The position numbers were made by a program, and so were the translations under genes. This document shows positions 26,314 to 35,033 of a stretch of DNA of 64,000 nt, in pieces (within the stretch, counting starts at the first letter, position 1; the number at the start of each line of letters is the position of its first letter). The DNA is from Aphanothece sacrum FPU1 (GTDB lineage Bacteria; Cyanobacteriota; Cyanobacteriia; Cyanobacteriales; Microcystaceae), in NCBI RefSeq assembly GCF_003864295.1, contig NZ_BDQK01000001.1, positions 372,001-436,000 of the forward strand, in the 5' to 3' direction. The notes under the pieces were generated by a model, which worked only from the letters and a program-made list of their open reading frames with translations, was not told the DNA's origin and ran no database searches.

Positions 26314-27036
26314 TTAAGCAAGAGTGGCAGCAACCCAAAACAGACTGTCCACTAAGATTGTACTCAAAACTGCCCCTGCAAATGCCCACCAATGTTGTTG
26401 GGGTTTCTGCATCGCCCATAAACTAATGCCTAAGAGAATATTGACTAAGACAATGGCCCAACTTATGCCCCAAGGGGTTTGTACTTGGGCTAAAGCGGCT
26501 TGAAAAATCGGTGTAGCTAAGATGGGGTCAACCTGCATCAGTTGTCGCCAATGAGGAATTAATCCAGTTAAGTAAAAATACCCATCTGTTACTGCTGTCC
26601 CTAATAATGACCCCAGATAAAAGAAGTGACCAATTTTGCCCCAACCTCGCCACAGTCCCCAAATAGCCACAGGAACCCCGATGGATTCTAAGGGAAGATG
26701 GATTAAGGGTTCCCAACGTAACCACCCCCAATACAGGGAACCGGCCAACCAACTCCAACTAAACCCTAAGAGTAAATCTCCCCATACATGGGTTTTTTCT
26801 CGTTTCATCAGCCATTGGGCTAACCATATCCAACCCAGAGTCATTAATAGACTGATTTCGGGGTAAAAGCGCACTAATGGAGCTTCGATGAAGACGGGAA
26901 CTGACACTAAAAATCCTGCCCCTAAAAACATTCGCCAGGTTGGGGACACTCGACGGGTTATCTCAAGCGGTTTTAGAGTCTCTACCCCTGGGGAGGTAAA
27001 AACATCGGTAGAAACGGTAGAAGGGGATGAAATCAA
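26314..27036 (-). CDS. DUF3120 integral membrane protein
   Basis: A 240-residue, Trp-rich membrane protein with five or six hydrophobic segments (MFLGAGFLVSVPVFIEAPLV, SLLMTLGWIWLAQWL, LLLGFSWSWLAGSLYWGWL and others). This pattern matches DUF3120, a cyanobacterium-specific family of unknown function. The last helix ends ILVDSLFWVAATLA. It stands alone between two oppositely placed intergenic regions. Confidence 0.78.
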   Translation of the reverse strand: MISSPSTVSTDVFTSPGVETLKPLEITRRVSPTWRMFLGAGFLVSVPVFIEAPLVRFYPEISLLMTLGWIWLAQWLMKREKTHVWGDLLLGFSWSWLAGSLYWGWLRWEPLIHLPLESIGVPVAIWGLWRGWGKIGHFFYLGSLLGTAVTDGYFYLTGLIPHWRQLMQVDPILATPIFQAALAQVQTPWGISWAIVLVNILLGISLWAMQKPQQHWWAFAGAVLSTILVDSLFWVAATLA

Positions 27037-27300
27037 CGTTTTGTTAACCTAAATCGATTTATGAGAGCTTTCTTTACTTTACTTAACTTATCGCAAAATT
27101 TCTTTTTGAAGTGTATCCCCCCTGGGGGCATATTGATCATCCTAGCAAATTATCCCAGGTGAGTCAAGGGAAATTATGGCAGAAATTAAAGAGATTTTAG
27201 ATCAATAAACGAATATTTGAGTTAATTTGTATAATTAGGCTATCAATCTCAATCGCTTATCAACGAGAGAACACAATGATTTAGGAAAAACAGAGAATGA

Positions 27301-27410
27301 GGGTTACGACGCGCCTTTAAACTTATGAGTTTTTCATCAAAATCATAGCCGCGTCTAACCCACCCTACGAATTATAAGCTTTACTTATCACCACAGGTAC
27401 GGGAGAGCCG
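27301..27410 (-). repeat. Dispersed repeat family A, longest copy
   Basis: The reverse strand reads from CTCCCGTACCTGTGGTG to GGCGCGTCGTAACCC. It contains an imperfect inverted repeat, GGTTAGACGCG against CGCGTCGTAACC. It matches 758-806 and the two halves at 15071-15124 and 15262 onward. It lies in the 561-base gap between DUF3120 and htrA, which otherwise holds only the tRNA gene and AT-rich sequence. Confidence 0.8.
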
Positions 27411-27425
27411 TCCTAATTATTAAAA

Positions 27426-27507
27426 TGCGGATAGCGAGACTTGAACTCGCACGACGTAAGCCACACGCCCCTCAAGCGTGCGTGTCTACCAATTCCACCA
27501 CATCCGC
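27426..27507 (-). tRNA. tRNA-Leu (GAG)
   Basis: The minus strand folds as a class II tRNA. The acceptor stem GCGGATG pairs with TATCCGC and is followed by discriminator A. The D-arm region is TGGTGGAATTGGTAGACAC, the anticodon stem CACGC/GCGTG encloses loop TTGAGGG (anticodon GAG), and a long variable arm precedes the T-loop GTTCAAGTC. CCA is not encoded. Confidence 0.95.
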
Positions 27508-27705
27508 GTTATAGCCATTGACAATTATAGCATAACCAAATACAAAAAAACAAGAGTTTTTTTAAGATTTCCCAATCCGTTTGAGAATTAGGGGTAAATG
27601 AGCAACAAAATATTAAAACAAGACACAAGAGTTGACTCGTTGTCAGAAAACTTTGTCATAATCTTGAATAGGGAACCCCTGTCATTATTAGAGAAGCCAA
27701 GTGTC

Positions 27706-28911
27706 ATGAATATTACTATAAAACAATTAGGGATCTACGTCGGATTATTAACCTTAGGGGGTGGCTTAGGGGTTTGGGGTAGTAAATATTTGAGTGAGTC
27801 TTCATCAACACAGACGGCTGAAACTACCCCGGTGGTTCCCAGTCCGATCAAATCTTTCCCCTTTGCTTCTACAACTTCAACCCAAGATGATAACTTAAAT
27901 TTTATTGCTAAAGTTGCCCAAAAAGTTGGCCCGGCCGTCGTGCGAATTGATGCGGCCCGAGAAGTATCTGATAATGTTCCTGAAGCCTTTGAGCATCATT
28001 TTTTCCGTCGTTTTTTTGGGGAAGAATCTCCCATGCCGAAAGAACATATTGAACGGGGTACTGGTTCAGGGTTTATTCTCAGTTCTGATGGCAAGTTATT
28101 AACCAATGCTCATGTAGTGGAAGGGACAAAACAAGTTAAAGTCACCCTCAAAGATGGTCAAGTGTATCAGGGAGAGGTCATTGGTATTGATCCCATGACT
28201 GATGTAGCAGTGGTCAAAATTAATGCTAAGAATCTGCCAACGGTTGATTTAGGGCAAACAGAAGCCTTACAAGCGGGGGAATGGGCGATCGCTATTGGCA
28301 ACCCGTTAGGACTGGATAATACGGTAACAGTGGGCATTATTAGTGCGTTGGGACGTTCCAGTTCAGAGGTGGGGGTTCCTGATAAACGAGTGAGATTTAT
28401 TCAAACAGATGCAGCGATTAATCCTGGTAATTCTGGCGGCCCCCTCCTCAATTCTCAAGGACAAGTTATCGGTATTAATACGGCCATTCGGGCTGATGCT
28501 CAAGGGTTAGGGTTTGCTATACCCATAGAAACGGCTCAACGGGTGGCCGAGCAGTTATTATCGAAGGGAATGGCTGAGCATCCTTATCTGGGTATTCATA
28601 TGGTCACGTTAACCCCAGAAATGCAAAAGGAACTCAATGAGGATCAAAAATTAAATTTTAAAGTAGCTCAAAATCAAGGAGTTTTAGTTATTCGTGTGAT
28701 GAATAATTCTCCGGCTGAGAAAGGGGGTTTGAAACCAGGGGATGTTATTTTAAAAGTGGGAAATCAAGCTGTTAAAACTGCTTCTGATGTGCAACAACAA
28801 GTTGAAGTCAGTCGGATTAAAGAGCCATTAGAAGTGTTTTTTATTCGGGAGGGACAAACTCAAAAATTAACGATTTATCCTGAAAAATTTCCTGCCACAG
28901 AATCTCAATAA
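27706..28911 (+). CDS. HtrA/Deg-family serine protease
   Basis: A membrane-anchored or periplasmic quality-control protease of the S1C family. Numbered from an upstream in-frame ATG (27598), the triad is His172 (TNAHVVEG), Asp202 (MTDVAVVK) and Ser279 (NPGNSGGPL), followed by one PDZ domain at about 320-425. The single PDZ matches cyanobacterial HhoA/HhoB/HtrA. I place the start at 27706, where MNITIKQLGIYVGLLTLGGG gives an immediate membrane anchor; the 36 extra upstream residues look untranslated. Which of the three Deg paralogues it is cannot be decided here. Confidence 0.9.
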   Translation: MNITIKQLGIYVGLLTLGGGLGVWGSKYLSESSSTQTAETTPVVPSPIKSFPFASTTSTQDDNLNFIAKVAQKVGPAVVRIDAAREVSDNVPEAFEHHFFRRFFGEESPMPKEHIERGTGSGFILSSDGKLLTNAHVVEGTKQVKVTLKDGQVYQGEVIGIDPMTDVAVVKINAKNLPTVDLGQTEALQAGEWAIAIGNPLGLDNTVTVGIISALGRSSSEVGVPDKRVRFIQTDAAINPGNSGGPLLNSQGQVIGINTAIRADAQGLGFAIPIETAQRVAEQLLSKGMAEHPYLGIHMVTLTPEMQKELNEDQKLNFKVAQNQGVLVIRVMNNSPAEKGGLKPGDVILKVGNQAVKTASDVQQQVEVSRIKEPLEVFFIREGQTQKLTIYPEKFPATESQ

Positions 28912-28942
28912 ATTATGAATTATGAATTATGAATTATGAATT
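28911..28942. repeat. Four tandem AATTATG heptamers
   Basis: The 7-base unit AATTATG is repeated four times (28911-28938) and followed by AATT, starting on the last base of the htrA stop codon. It is a simple slippage repeat. Confidence 0.85.
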
Positions 28943-28958
28943 CTCCACTTAGTATTTA

Positions 28959-29218
28959 GTCTGCGAAGGCGGACTTTATTTTTGTAGAATCAGGCTTGAA
29001 CCTGTTATTAATTATTAATTTAGCATAGTAAGCCCAGTAGAAGCAACATGGGTTCTACCGGACAAGTTATGCTAAATTATTACAAATGATAGACCTTAAC
29101 TCGTTCATAGTTAAGCTATACAAACAAAGGTTGCCTACACAATCTATAATGAGCGTCCGCGCAGGCGGACTTAGTCTTTATAGGATCAGACTTGAGTCTG
29201 TCATTAATTATTAATTTA
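28959..29218. repeat. Pair of 64-bp direct repeats around an imperfect palindrome
   Basis: Copies at 28959-29022 and 29155-29218 both run from GTCYGCG-AGGCGGACTT to TTAATTATTAATTTA with scattered differences. Between them, 29022-29080 forms an imperfect hairpin (TAGCATA with TATGCTA; GTAGAA with TTCTAC). A fragment of this palindrome (TTCTAC-GGAC and TTATGCTAAATTAT) recurs at about 50123-50155. All are non-coding. Confidence 0.7.
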
Positions 29219-29721
29219 TAGCAATCGCTAGGGCGATTAGGACATAGAATAGAGAAAGACCCTTAAACTTTTCTTCTCTATGGCTAAACCCTACAGTTAT
29301 GACCTGCGCCAGAAAGTCATTAATGCGGTCTCGCTGCGCGAGTGCGAAAGCACCGAGCTTGATGGACTCAAAAAGAGTGAAGCAAGCGAACTATTCAACA
29401 TTAGTCGTAATACCATAGATTTATGGCTGAAGCGTCTTAAAGAAACAGGAGACTTCGCTAGACAGAAATTCTCTGAAGAAATAGCTAGATATAAACCTGA
29501 GCAAAGAGTTTATATAGATGAGGCGGGCATGGATAATAGAGAAGATTATGGCTATGGTTATAATGAAAGAGGAAAACGTTTTTATGCATTAATAAAATTG
29601 AGCGATGCTGGTCATGGTTAAAGAGTCGAATTCGTAAAAAAATTAGTCAGTTTGACTGTCTCCGGGATGCCATGGAAGATGTGCTTCGCACAGTGTCCTA
29701 ACCGCCTTGGCGGTTGCTATA
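29217..29721 (+). mobile_element. Internally deleted IS630-family element
   Basis: Both ends are preserved as 28-base imperfect inverted repeats, starting TATAGCAATCGC at 29217 and ending in the complement of TATAGCAACCGC at 29721, beginning and ending in TA as expected for TA-targeting IS630/Tc1 elements. The body keeps only the first part and the last codons of the transposase. At about 505 bp it is roughly half the usual length, so it is a non-autonomous, MITE-like derivative. Confidence 0.82.
29280..29701 (+). pseudogene. IS630 transposase remnant
   Basis: The first 113 codons start MAKPYSYDLRQKVINAV, the IS630 HTH region (SEASELFNISRNTIDLWLKRLKETG). They then jump directly to the catalytic-core opening VYIDEAGMDNREDYGYGYNERGKR, where YIDEAG holds the first DDE Asp. 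The frame ends in TAA at 29619. The true C-terminus (KSRIRKKISQFDCLRDAMEDV) follows in another frame to 29701. At least two internal deletions have removed most of the HTH-DDE linker and the catalytic core, so it is non-functional. Confidence 0.85.
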
Positions 29722-29722
29722 T

Positions 29723-29875
29723 ATGTGGATTATTGCTCGTATTAGTAGTAGAAAGGCCAGAATCAAGAATCCACTAGGTGAGCAATTGGGGGCTAAATGG
29801 GATGAGTTAACCCGTGATGGGGTCGCCTTTGGGAAAGATGCGGGTAAGCTAAAACGCATTTACAATGCGTTTTAG
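29723..29875 (+). pseudogene. Possible gene remnant abutting the IS630 element
   Basis: A 50-codon frame (MWIIARISSRKARIKNP...LKRIYNAF) starts at the IS boundary and has protein-like composition. It may be the 3' end of a gene cut off by the IS630 insertion or by deletion, but I do not recognise a family and find no 5' half on the other side. Its last codons coincide with a perfect 12-bp hairpin (29849-29860 / 29864-29875). Confidence 0.35.
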
Positions 29876-30053
29876 CAAGGCAAAAGGCAAAAAGCAAAAG
29901 GCTTTCATGGAAGAGGATTATAGCTTTTTTCTTGCATTTGACCAATAAACAGTTTAAATGCACAACAGCTTATGAGAGTTGAGTTCTTAGCTAATCGAGC
30001 CTTATTTCAGAGGTTGAGAGACGAAATCGTTTTTTAATGTAGATAATCAAAGA

Positions 30054-30078
30054 CCCCTGAGTTACAGGGGCCTTTTTG
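30054..30078 (+). terminator. Hairpin with T-run upstream of the DHOD-like gene
   Basis: CCCCTG (30054-30059) pairs with CAGGGG (30065-30070), followed by CCTTTTTG. The stretch 29876-30053 before it has no recognisable gene, only purine-rich AAAAGGC reiterations. The terminator could end a transcript reading through from the htrA/IS region. Confidence 0.6.
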
Positions 30079-30130
30079 TCAGCAAAATAAAGTAGTGTAG
30101 ATAAATAGTCAAATATTGGGAACTTTAAAG

Positions 30131-31141
30131 ATGAATTTAACAACGACCTATCTAGGATTAACATTAAAATCTCCAATTGTGGTAGGGTCTTGCGCTCCCT
30201 TGACAGAAGACATCGATAATCTAAAACGCATGGAAGATTCAGGAGCCGCAGCCGTTGTCCTGCACTCATTTTTTGAAGAACAATTACGACAAGAAAGACT
30301 AGAATTACATCACCATTTAACCTATGGAACAGAAAGTTTTGCGGAAGCTTTGACTTATTTTCCTGAACCCCAAATTTTTCATGTCGGTTCCCAAGAATAT
30401 TTAAACCATATTCGCAAAGCCAAAGAAATAGTTGATATTCCTATTATTGCCAGTTTAAATGGTTCTACATTGGGAGGTTGGTTAGATTATTCCCAACAAA
30501 TTGAACAAGCAGGGGCTGATGCCCTAGAATTAAATATCTACTATGTTCCTACAGATTTAGATATTCCAGGAGGTGAAGTTGAACAAAATTATATTGATAT
30601 CTTAAAAGCTGTCAAATCTGCCATTAATATCCCTATTGCTATCAAAGTTAGTCCCTATTTTAGTAACACTGCTAATATGGCGAAAAGATTAGCTGAAGCG
30701 GGGGCCGATGGCTTAGTCTTATTTAACCGTTTCTATCAACCTGATATTGACTTAGATAACCTAGAAGTCTATCCGAATGTTCTTTTAAGTACCCCTCAAG
30801 CGATGCGTCTTCCTATGCGTTGGATTGCTATTTTATATGGACGCATAGAAGCTGACTTAGCTGCTACCAGTGGCATTCATCATCCGGCAGATGTGCTAAA
30901 AATGGTCATGGCCGGGGCAAAAGTCACCCAAGTGGTAAGTGCCTTATTACGTCATGGTATCGGCTATTTAGGAACCTTAGAGGATGGTATCTGGCGTTGG
31001 ATGGAAGAACACGAATATGAGTCTATCGAGCAAATGCAAGGGAGTCTGAGTCAATTACATTGTCCTGATCCTAGTGCCTTTGAACGAGTACAGTATATGA
31101 AAGCTTTACAAACTTATGCCCCCATCTGGCAAGTTCGCTAA
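30131..31141 (+). CDS. Dihydroorotate dehydrogenase-like protein
   Basis: A 336-residue FMN-dependent TIM-barrel protein of the DHOD/PreA superfamily. It opens LTTTYLGLTLKSPIVVGSCAPL and contains SLNGSTLGGWLDYSQQIEQAGADALELN and IAIKVSPYFSN. The C-terminus has MVMAGAKVTQVVSALLRHG. The normal DHOD catalytic Cys/Ser loop is not evident, and true PyrD is usually elsewhere, so the substrate is uncertain. Related cyanobacterial genes are often near nifJ. The ATG at 30131 is preferred; an upstream ATG 5 codons earlier is possible. Confidence 0.85.
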   Translation: MNLTTTYLGLTLKSPIVVGSCAPLTEDIDNLKRMEDSGAAAVVLHSFFEEQLRQERLELHHHLTYGTESFAEALTYFPEPQIFHVGSQEYLNHIRKAKEIVDIPIIASLNGSTLGGWLDYSQQIEQAGADALELNIYYVPTDLDIPGGEVEQNYIDILKAVKSAINIPIAIKVSPYFSNTANMAKRLAEAGADGLVLFNRFYQPDIDLDNLEVYPNVLLSTPQAMRLPMRWIAILYGRIEADLAATSGIHHPADVLKMVMAGAKVTQVVSALLRHGIGYLGTLEDGIWRWMEEHEYESIEQMQGSLSQLHCPDPSAFERVQYMKALQTYAPIWQVR

Positions 31142-31154
31142 ACCCAAATTTATT

Positions 31155-31178
31155 AGGGGCAATTCATAAATTGCCCCT
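31155..31178. terminator. Bidirectional hairpin between convergent genes
   Basis: A perfect 10-bp stem AGGGGCAATT / AATTGCCCCT with loop CATA lies between the DHOD-like stop and the convergent Uma2 stop. It is the same palindrome family as 21315-21346, with paired base changes in the arms. Confidence 0.7.
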
Positions 31179-31185
31179 ACTTCCC

Positions 31186-31872
31186 CTAAAGTTCCCCGAA
31201 TTGTTGGCGATACTGCTCTAATTTAGCTTCCATCTCCAATAACTGCTGTTTCACTGCCTCTTTTTCCTCTATTTCCCGTCGTAACTGGGTTTGGGTTTGT
31301 TGTAAAGCGATCGCTAATTCGTCGGGAATTAAGAGTTTTTCTTGAGTATCTTCCCGATAAAATCCAATTAACTCTCCTTCTACTGCTAAGCGCAATTTTA
31401 AAGGTTGACTGCGATGATCCTCAATTAATTCATAACTATCATTTCTGAGACGATATCCCCTTAATTTCTCAGAGATCCATTCTCCTTTAGGATCAAATAA
31501 CCAATATTCTGTGACCCCTAACTGTTCATAAATTCCCTTTTTAAATTCGAGATCTTGATTTTTAGTTCCAGGAGAAGTCATCTCAAATATTACTTGAGGA
31601 ACTTTTCCTTCTTCCCAAATTTTATAATTATCTCTCCCTCCTGGTTCTACATCAAAAATTACCATGACATCCGGTGCAACCCGCATCTTAGGAAAACCCT
31701 GACTATAATAGAGAAATTGATTAGCCAGTACCGTTGCTGGTTGACCGACTAAATACTGTTTGAGTACCTCTAGGGTGGTTAAAATAGCATATAGATGAAG
31801 ATAAGTTTCCGCCATGGGTTCTCCATCGGAACTGGCATAGATAATTTCTGTTTTTGAGATAGTTTTTATCAT
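31186..31872 (-). CDS. Uma2-family (DUF820) protein
   Basis: A 228-residue protein with the PD-(D/E)XK nuclease-like Uma2 fold. MRVAPDVMVIFDVEPG, PQVIFEMTSPGTKNQDL and the YWLFDPKGEW strand form the putative active-site layout. A C-terminal coiled coil (about 185-225, LRREIEEKEAVKQQLLEME) is common in the family. Uma2 genes are strongly expanded in cyanobacteria and their biological role is unsettled. Two more intact members and a remnant are at 57-58.7 kb. Confidence 0.88.
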   Translation of the reverse strand: MIKTISKTEIIYASSDGEPMAETYLHLYAILTTLEVLKQYLVGQPATVLANQFLYYSQGFPKMRVAPDVMVIFDVEPGGRDNYKIWEEGKVPQVIFEMTSPGTKNQDLEFKKGIYEQLGVTEYWLFDPKGEWISEKLRGYRLRNDSYELIEDHRSQPLKLRLAVEGELIGFYREDTQEKLLIPDELAIALQQTQTQLRREIEEKEAVKQQLLEMEAKLEQYRQQFGEL

Positions 31873-31917
31873 GAAACTCCTGATGTTTTCTCGCCAACAC
31901 TCCTATAATAACCCTTA

Positions 31918-33225
31918 CTAGAGTAAACTCTTAGCTTTTAATTGTAAATAACGATTGACTAATTGGTCACTAATTTGATTGGCCGGTGCATCTAATACTA
32001 ATACTCCTTGTTGTTTTAATTTGGCAAAAGCAACTTGACGCTGAGATAATAAATCTAAGGCAACAGCACGCTGATAAGCTTCATCAACTTTTATCGTAGA
32101 AGTATGAGCAATACTATCAACTTGAGGATCTCTTAAGGCAATACAAAAAGGTAAATAACGGGGGGTTAATTTTCCCATGGCTGATAATAATTCTGCTGAC
32201 GCAGTGGTATCAATAATATCCGTAATTAATACTACCAAAGCGCGACGACTTTGTTGTTGTACTAACTGAGAAACTGTTCCCACATAATCTGGTTCTAATA
32301 AGACAGGTTGAATGGGGCTTAAACGTTCTAAAAAAATGGATAATTGATGTTGTCCTCGTTGCGGTGGTATCCAGGTCAAAACTTGTTTATCAAATACTCC
32401 AATACCGACTTTATCTCCTCGATGTAACCCCGCTAATGCTAAAGATAAAGTAGCATTTAATCCCCAGTCGAATCGTTTTAAACCTTGTACTTGAGATGTC
32501 ATTAATCTACCCCGATCTAATAAGATAATTAAAGTCTGTTCTTTTTCGGGTTCTAATACTCTAATAAAGGGACGATTTCGCCTTGCAGTTGCTTTCCAGT
32601 CTATTAACCGTATATCATCTCCTTTATTGTATTCTTGTAACTCAGAAAATTCGGTTCCTATCCCGAACCTTCTCCCTTGACGCATACTTCCTGTATTCTC
32701 TAAGGTAAGACGAATAGACAGCGATCGCAAACCGATTAAATCAGGATAAATAAAAACTTTTTGTTCTGCTTTAATTGTCCAAGAATACCAAGCTAATTTC
32801 CATTTTCCTAACTGTTTTACTTGAATATTACCCCAGGTATATTCCCCCCTCTGATTGGGCTTAATCGTATAAGTAACTTCTTGAGTAATATGAGGTTGTA
32901 AAATTATTTTTAAGGTTGTTTGTGATACTAAAAAATCTAGAGGATAGTCATCTTTAATAATAATTTGGGCATTTTGATTATGATTTTTAATAACCAATTC
33001 AACTAAATTATCTCTACCAATGGATAAACGATGTAAGGGTTTACGAGTAATTTGTACACAATAAGATTTTACTTGTTGACTATCCAAAATGGCTAAAATT
33101 AGGATAATACTATCAAAAATCAGGATCAAAGGAAGAGTAAATTGAGAATTAAAAATAATGGCTAAAAATAAAGCAATTACTATTCCAAATAGTAAATATA
33201 TATATAGTTTAATTGAAGGAATCAT
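31918..33225 (-). CDS. DUF58 domain protein
   Basis: A 435-residue protein with two N-terminal membrane helices (about 7-48). A beta-rich region follows, then the DUF58 signature at about 190-235 (GRRFGIGTEFSELQEYNKGDDIRLIDWKATAR), then a vWA-like domain (TLIILLDRGRLM near 230-245). DUF58 proteins normally work with MoxR AAA ATPases, and one is encoded directly upstream (14-base gap). The substrate is unknown; metal-insertion or assembly chaperoning is the usual hypothesis. Confidence 0.9.
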   Translation of the reverse strand: MIPSIKLYIYLLFGIVIALFLAIIFNSQFTLPLILIFDSIILILAILDSQQVKSYCVQITRKPLHRLSIGRDNLVELVIKNHNQNAQIIIKDDYPLDFLVSQTTLKIILQPHITQEVTYTIKPNQRGEYTWGNIQVKQLGKWKLAWYSWTIKAEQKVFIYPDLIGLRSLSIRLTLENTGSMRQGRRFGIGTEFSELQEYNKGDDIRLIDWKATARRNRPFIRVLEPEKEQTLIILLDRGRLMTSQVQGLKRFDWGLNATLSLALAGLHRGDKVGIGVFDKQVLTWIPPQRGQHQLSIFLERLSPIQPVLLEPDYVGTVSQLVQQQSRRALVVLITDIIDTTASAELLSAMGKLTPRYLPFCIALRDPQVDSIAHTSTIKVDEAYQRAVALDLLSQRQVAFAKLKQQGVLVLDAPANQISDQLVNRYLQLKAKSLL

Positions 33226-33239
33226 ATTAATTATCAGGG

Positions 33240-34190
33240 TTATCTAGGGACAGGAACTTGTTTGAGTAATGAAGTAATAACAGTATCAATTTTGATACCA
33301 TCTAATTGTGATTCTGGTTTCAAAATTAGACGATGACGTAATAAAGGAGAGGCAATATTTTTTACATCATCAGGGGTAACATAATCTCGTTGGGAAAACC
33401 AAGCTTGTGCTTTACTTGTTTGTAACCAAGCAACAGTTGCCCTGGGAGAAACCCCTAATTCTAAATCAGGATGTTGACGGGTTTTTTCAACTAGATTAAG
33501 AATATAATCAATAATCTTATCATCAACTTTTATAGATTGAATTTGTTGACGTGCTTGCAGAATATCTGCTACTGTAGCAATAGGTTCTAGTTGCTCTAAA
33601 TCTATTTTTTTACCCTTAAAACCTTCTTGAAAATTAAGTAACATTTGTTTAGATGCTTCTAGGGATGGATAATCAAGAATTAACTTAAACAAAAAACGAT
33701 CTAATTGTGCTTCTGGTAAGGGATAAGTTCCTTCAAATTCTAAAGGATTTTGTGTTGCTGCTACCCAAAATAAAGGAGATAAAACTAAAGTTTCACCATC
33801 TAAAGTTACTTGCTGTTCTTCCATCGCTTCTAAGAGTGCAGATTGAGTTTTTGGAGGAGTCCGGTTAATTTCATCTGCGAGTAATATTTCTGTAAAAATA
33901 GGTCCTTTTTGTAAAGTAAAAGTACGACTACTAAGGTCAAAAATATTAGTTCCTAAGATATCTGAAGGGAGAATATCAGGAGTTAATTGAACTCGTTTAA
34001 ATTCTGCTTTAATTAATTTAGATAAGACTTTAACCAAGAGAGTTTTTCCCGTTCCTGGAACACCTTCAAGAATAATATGACCTCCACTGAGAAATGCGAC
34101 TAATAGTTGTTTGATGACGAGAGGTTGTCCTACAATAATTTTGTTAAGATTTTGACTAAGCTTGATTAAGGTTTCTGATGTAATTGTCAT
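33240..34190 (-). CDS. MoxR-family AAA+ ATPase
   Basis: A 316-residue chaperone-type ATPase. Walker A GVPGTGKT is at 43-50, Walker B ILLADEIN at about 102-109 and the sensor region WVAATQNPLEFEGTYPLPEAQLDRF near 140-165; the AAA lid follows to the C-terminus. It lies between the ABC ATPase gene (10-base gap) and the DUF58 gene, indicating one operon. Confidence 0.94.
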   Translation of the reverse strand: MTITSETLIKLSQNLNKIIVGQPLVIKQLLVAFLSGGHIILEGVPGTGKTLLVKVLSKLIKAEFKRVQLTPDILPSDILGTNIFDLSSRTFTLQKGPIFTEILLADEINRTPPKTQSALLEAMEEQQVTLDGETLVLSPLFWVAATQNPLEFEGTYPLPEAQLDRFLFKLILDYPSLEASKQMLLNFQEGFKGKKIDLEQLEPIATVADILQARQQIQSIKVDDKIIDYILNLVEKTRQHPDLELGVSPRATVAWLQTSKAQAWFSQRDYVTPDDVKNIASPLLRHRLILKPESQLDGIKIDTVITSLLKQVPVPR

Positions 34191-34200
34191 AATATTATGA

Positions 34201-34872
34201 TTAATTAATAATTTTTCCTTGACGTAATGTTAAAATACGATCAGTAAATTGATCAACCATTATTTTTTGATGATTCACCATAATAATTGTGGTCAAATTA
34301 TTTTGACTTAAACTAATTAACTTTTCGATTAATTGATAAGCGCGATCACTATCTAAAGCAGAAGTCGGTTCATCTAATAATAATAATTTAGGTTGCATGA
34401 TCAACCCTCGCGCCATACTTACGATTTGTCGTTGTCCAAGAGATAATTGTAACTCATTGCGAGTTAACCAATTATCAGGAATAGATAAATGCGATCGCCA
34501 TTGTTCAAGACGTTGTTCAATCTCAGTTTGAGGTAGTTTTTGTAATAGGAGAGGATAAGTAAGGGTTTCTTCTACCGTCATCCCTAATAATTTGGGTTCT
34601 TGAGGCACTAAAACAACCTGTTGACGTAATTTAATAGAGGGGATATTAATTAAAAATTGACCATCAAATTCTATTAAACCAGAGGAGGGATCTTGTAAAC
34701 GGTTAATCAGACGTAATAGGGTAGTTTTTCCGGCCCCAGACTGCCCCATAATTCCCAAGCGATCACCTAAATTAAGACTAAAAGAAATTTCCTCCAACAA
34801 AGAAATTTTTCCTAGAGAATCACTTAAACTAACGTCCGATAATCGTAATAATGGTGTATTTTGTTCCTTCAT
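34201..34872 (-). CDS. ABC transporter ATP-binding protein
   Basis: A 223-residue stand-alone nucleotide-binding subunit. Walker A GQSGAGKTT is at 43-51, the signature LSLGQRQ at 143-149, Walker B LLLLDEPTSALD at 163-174 and the H-loop MVNHQK near residue 200. Overall it resembles the FetA/STAR1-like group of small ABC ATPases, which pair with a FetB-type permease, but no permease is adjacent. It is first in the ABC-MoxR-DUF58 operon. Confidence 0.88.
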   Translation of the reverse strand: MKEQNTPLLRLSDVSLSDSLGKISLLEEISFSLNLGDRLGIMGQSGAGKTTLLRLINRLQDPSSGLIEFDGQFLINIPSIKLRQQVVLVPQEPKLLGMTVEETLTYPLLLQKLPQTEIEQRLEQWRSHLSIPDNWLTRNELQLSLGQRQIVSMARGLIMQPKLLLLDEPTSALDSDRAYQLIEKLISLSQNNLTTIIMVNHQKIMVDQFTDRILTLRQGKIIN

Positions 34873-34937
34873 TAGATCTCTTACAAAAATAAGTTTTTTT
34901 TGCCATTATTTATCATAATAAGTACAGCTAGGGCTAG

Positions 34938-35014
34938 TTTATTGAGTTTTTTAGTGAGAATCATGGAGTTATGTAAAAAACCCGCCCCTACAAATTTTAT
35001 GTAATTAATTTTGT
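34938..35014 (-). repeat. Single copy of the 54-bp palindromic element
   Basis: From TTTATTGAGTTTTTTAGTGAG through TGTAAAAAACCCGCCCCTACA to AATTAATTTTGT, this matches the complement of the array at 2461-2656 including its flank. It shows the unexpanded state of the element, between the ABC-ATPase promoter and the 3' end of ccmP. Confidence 0.75.
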
Positions 35015-35033
35015 CTACCTACTTAGAAAAGAT

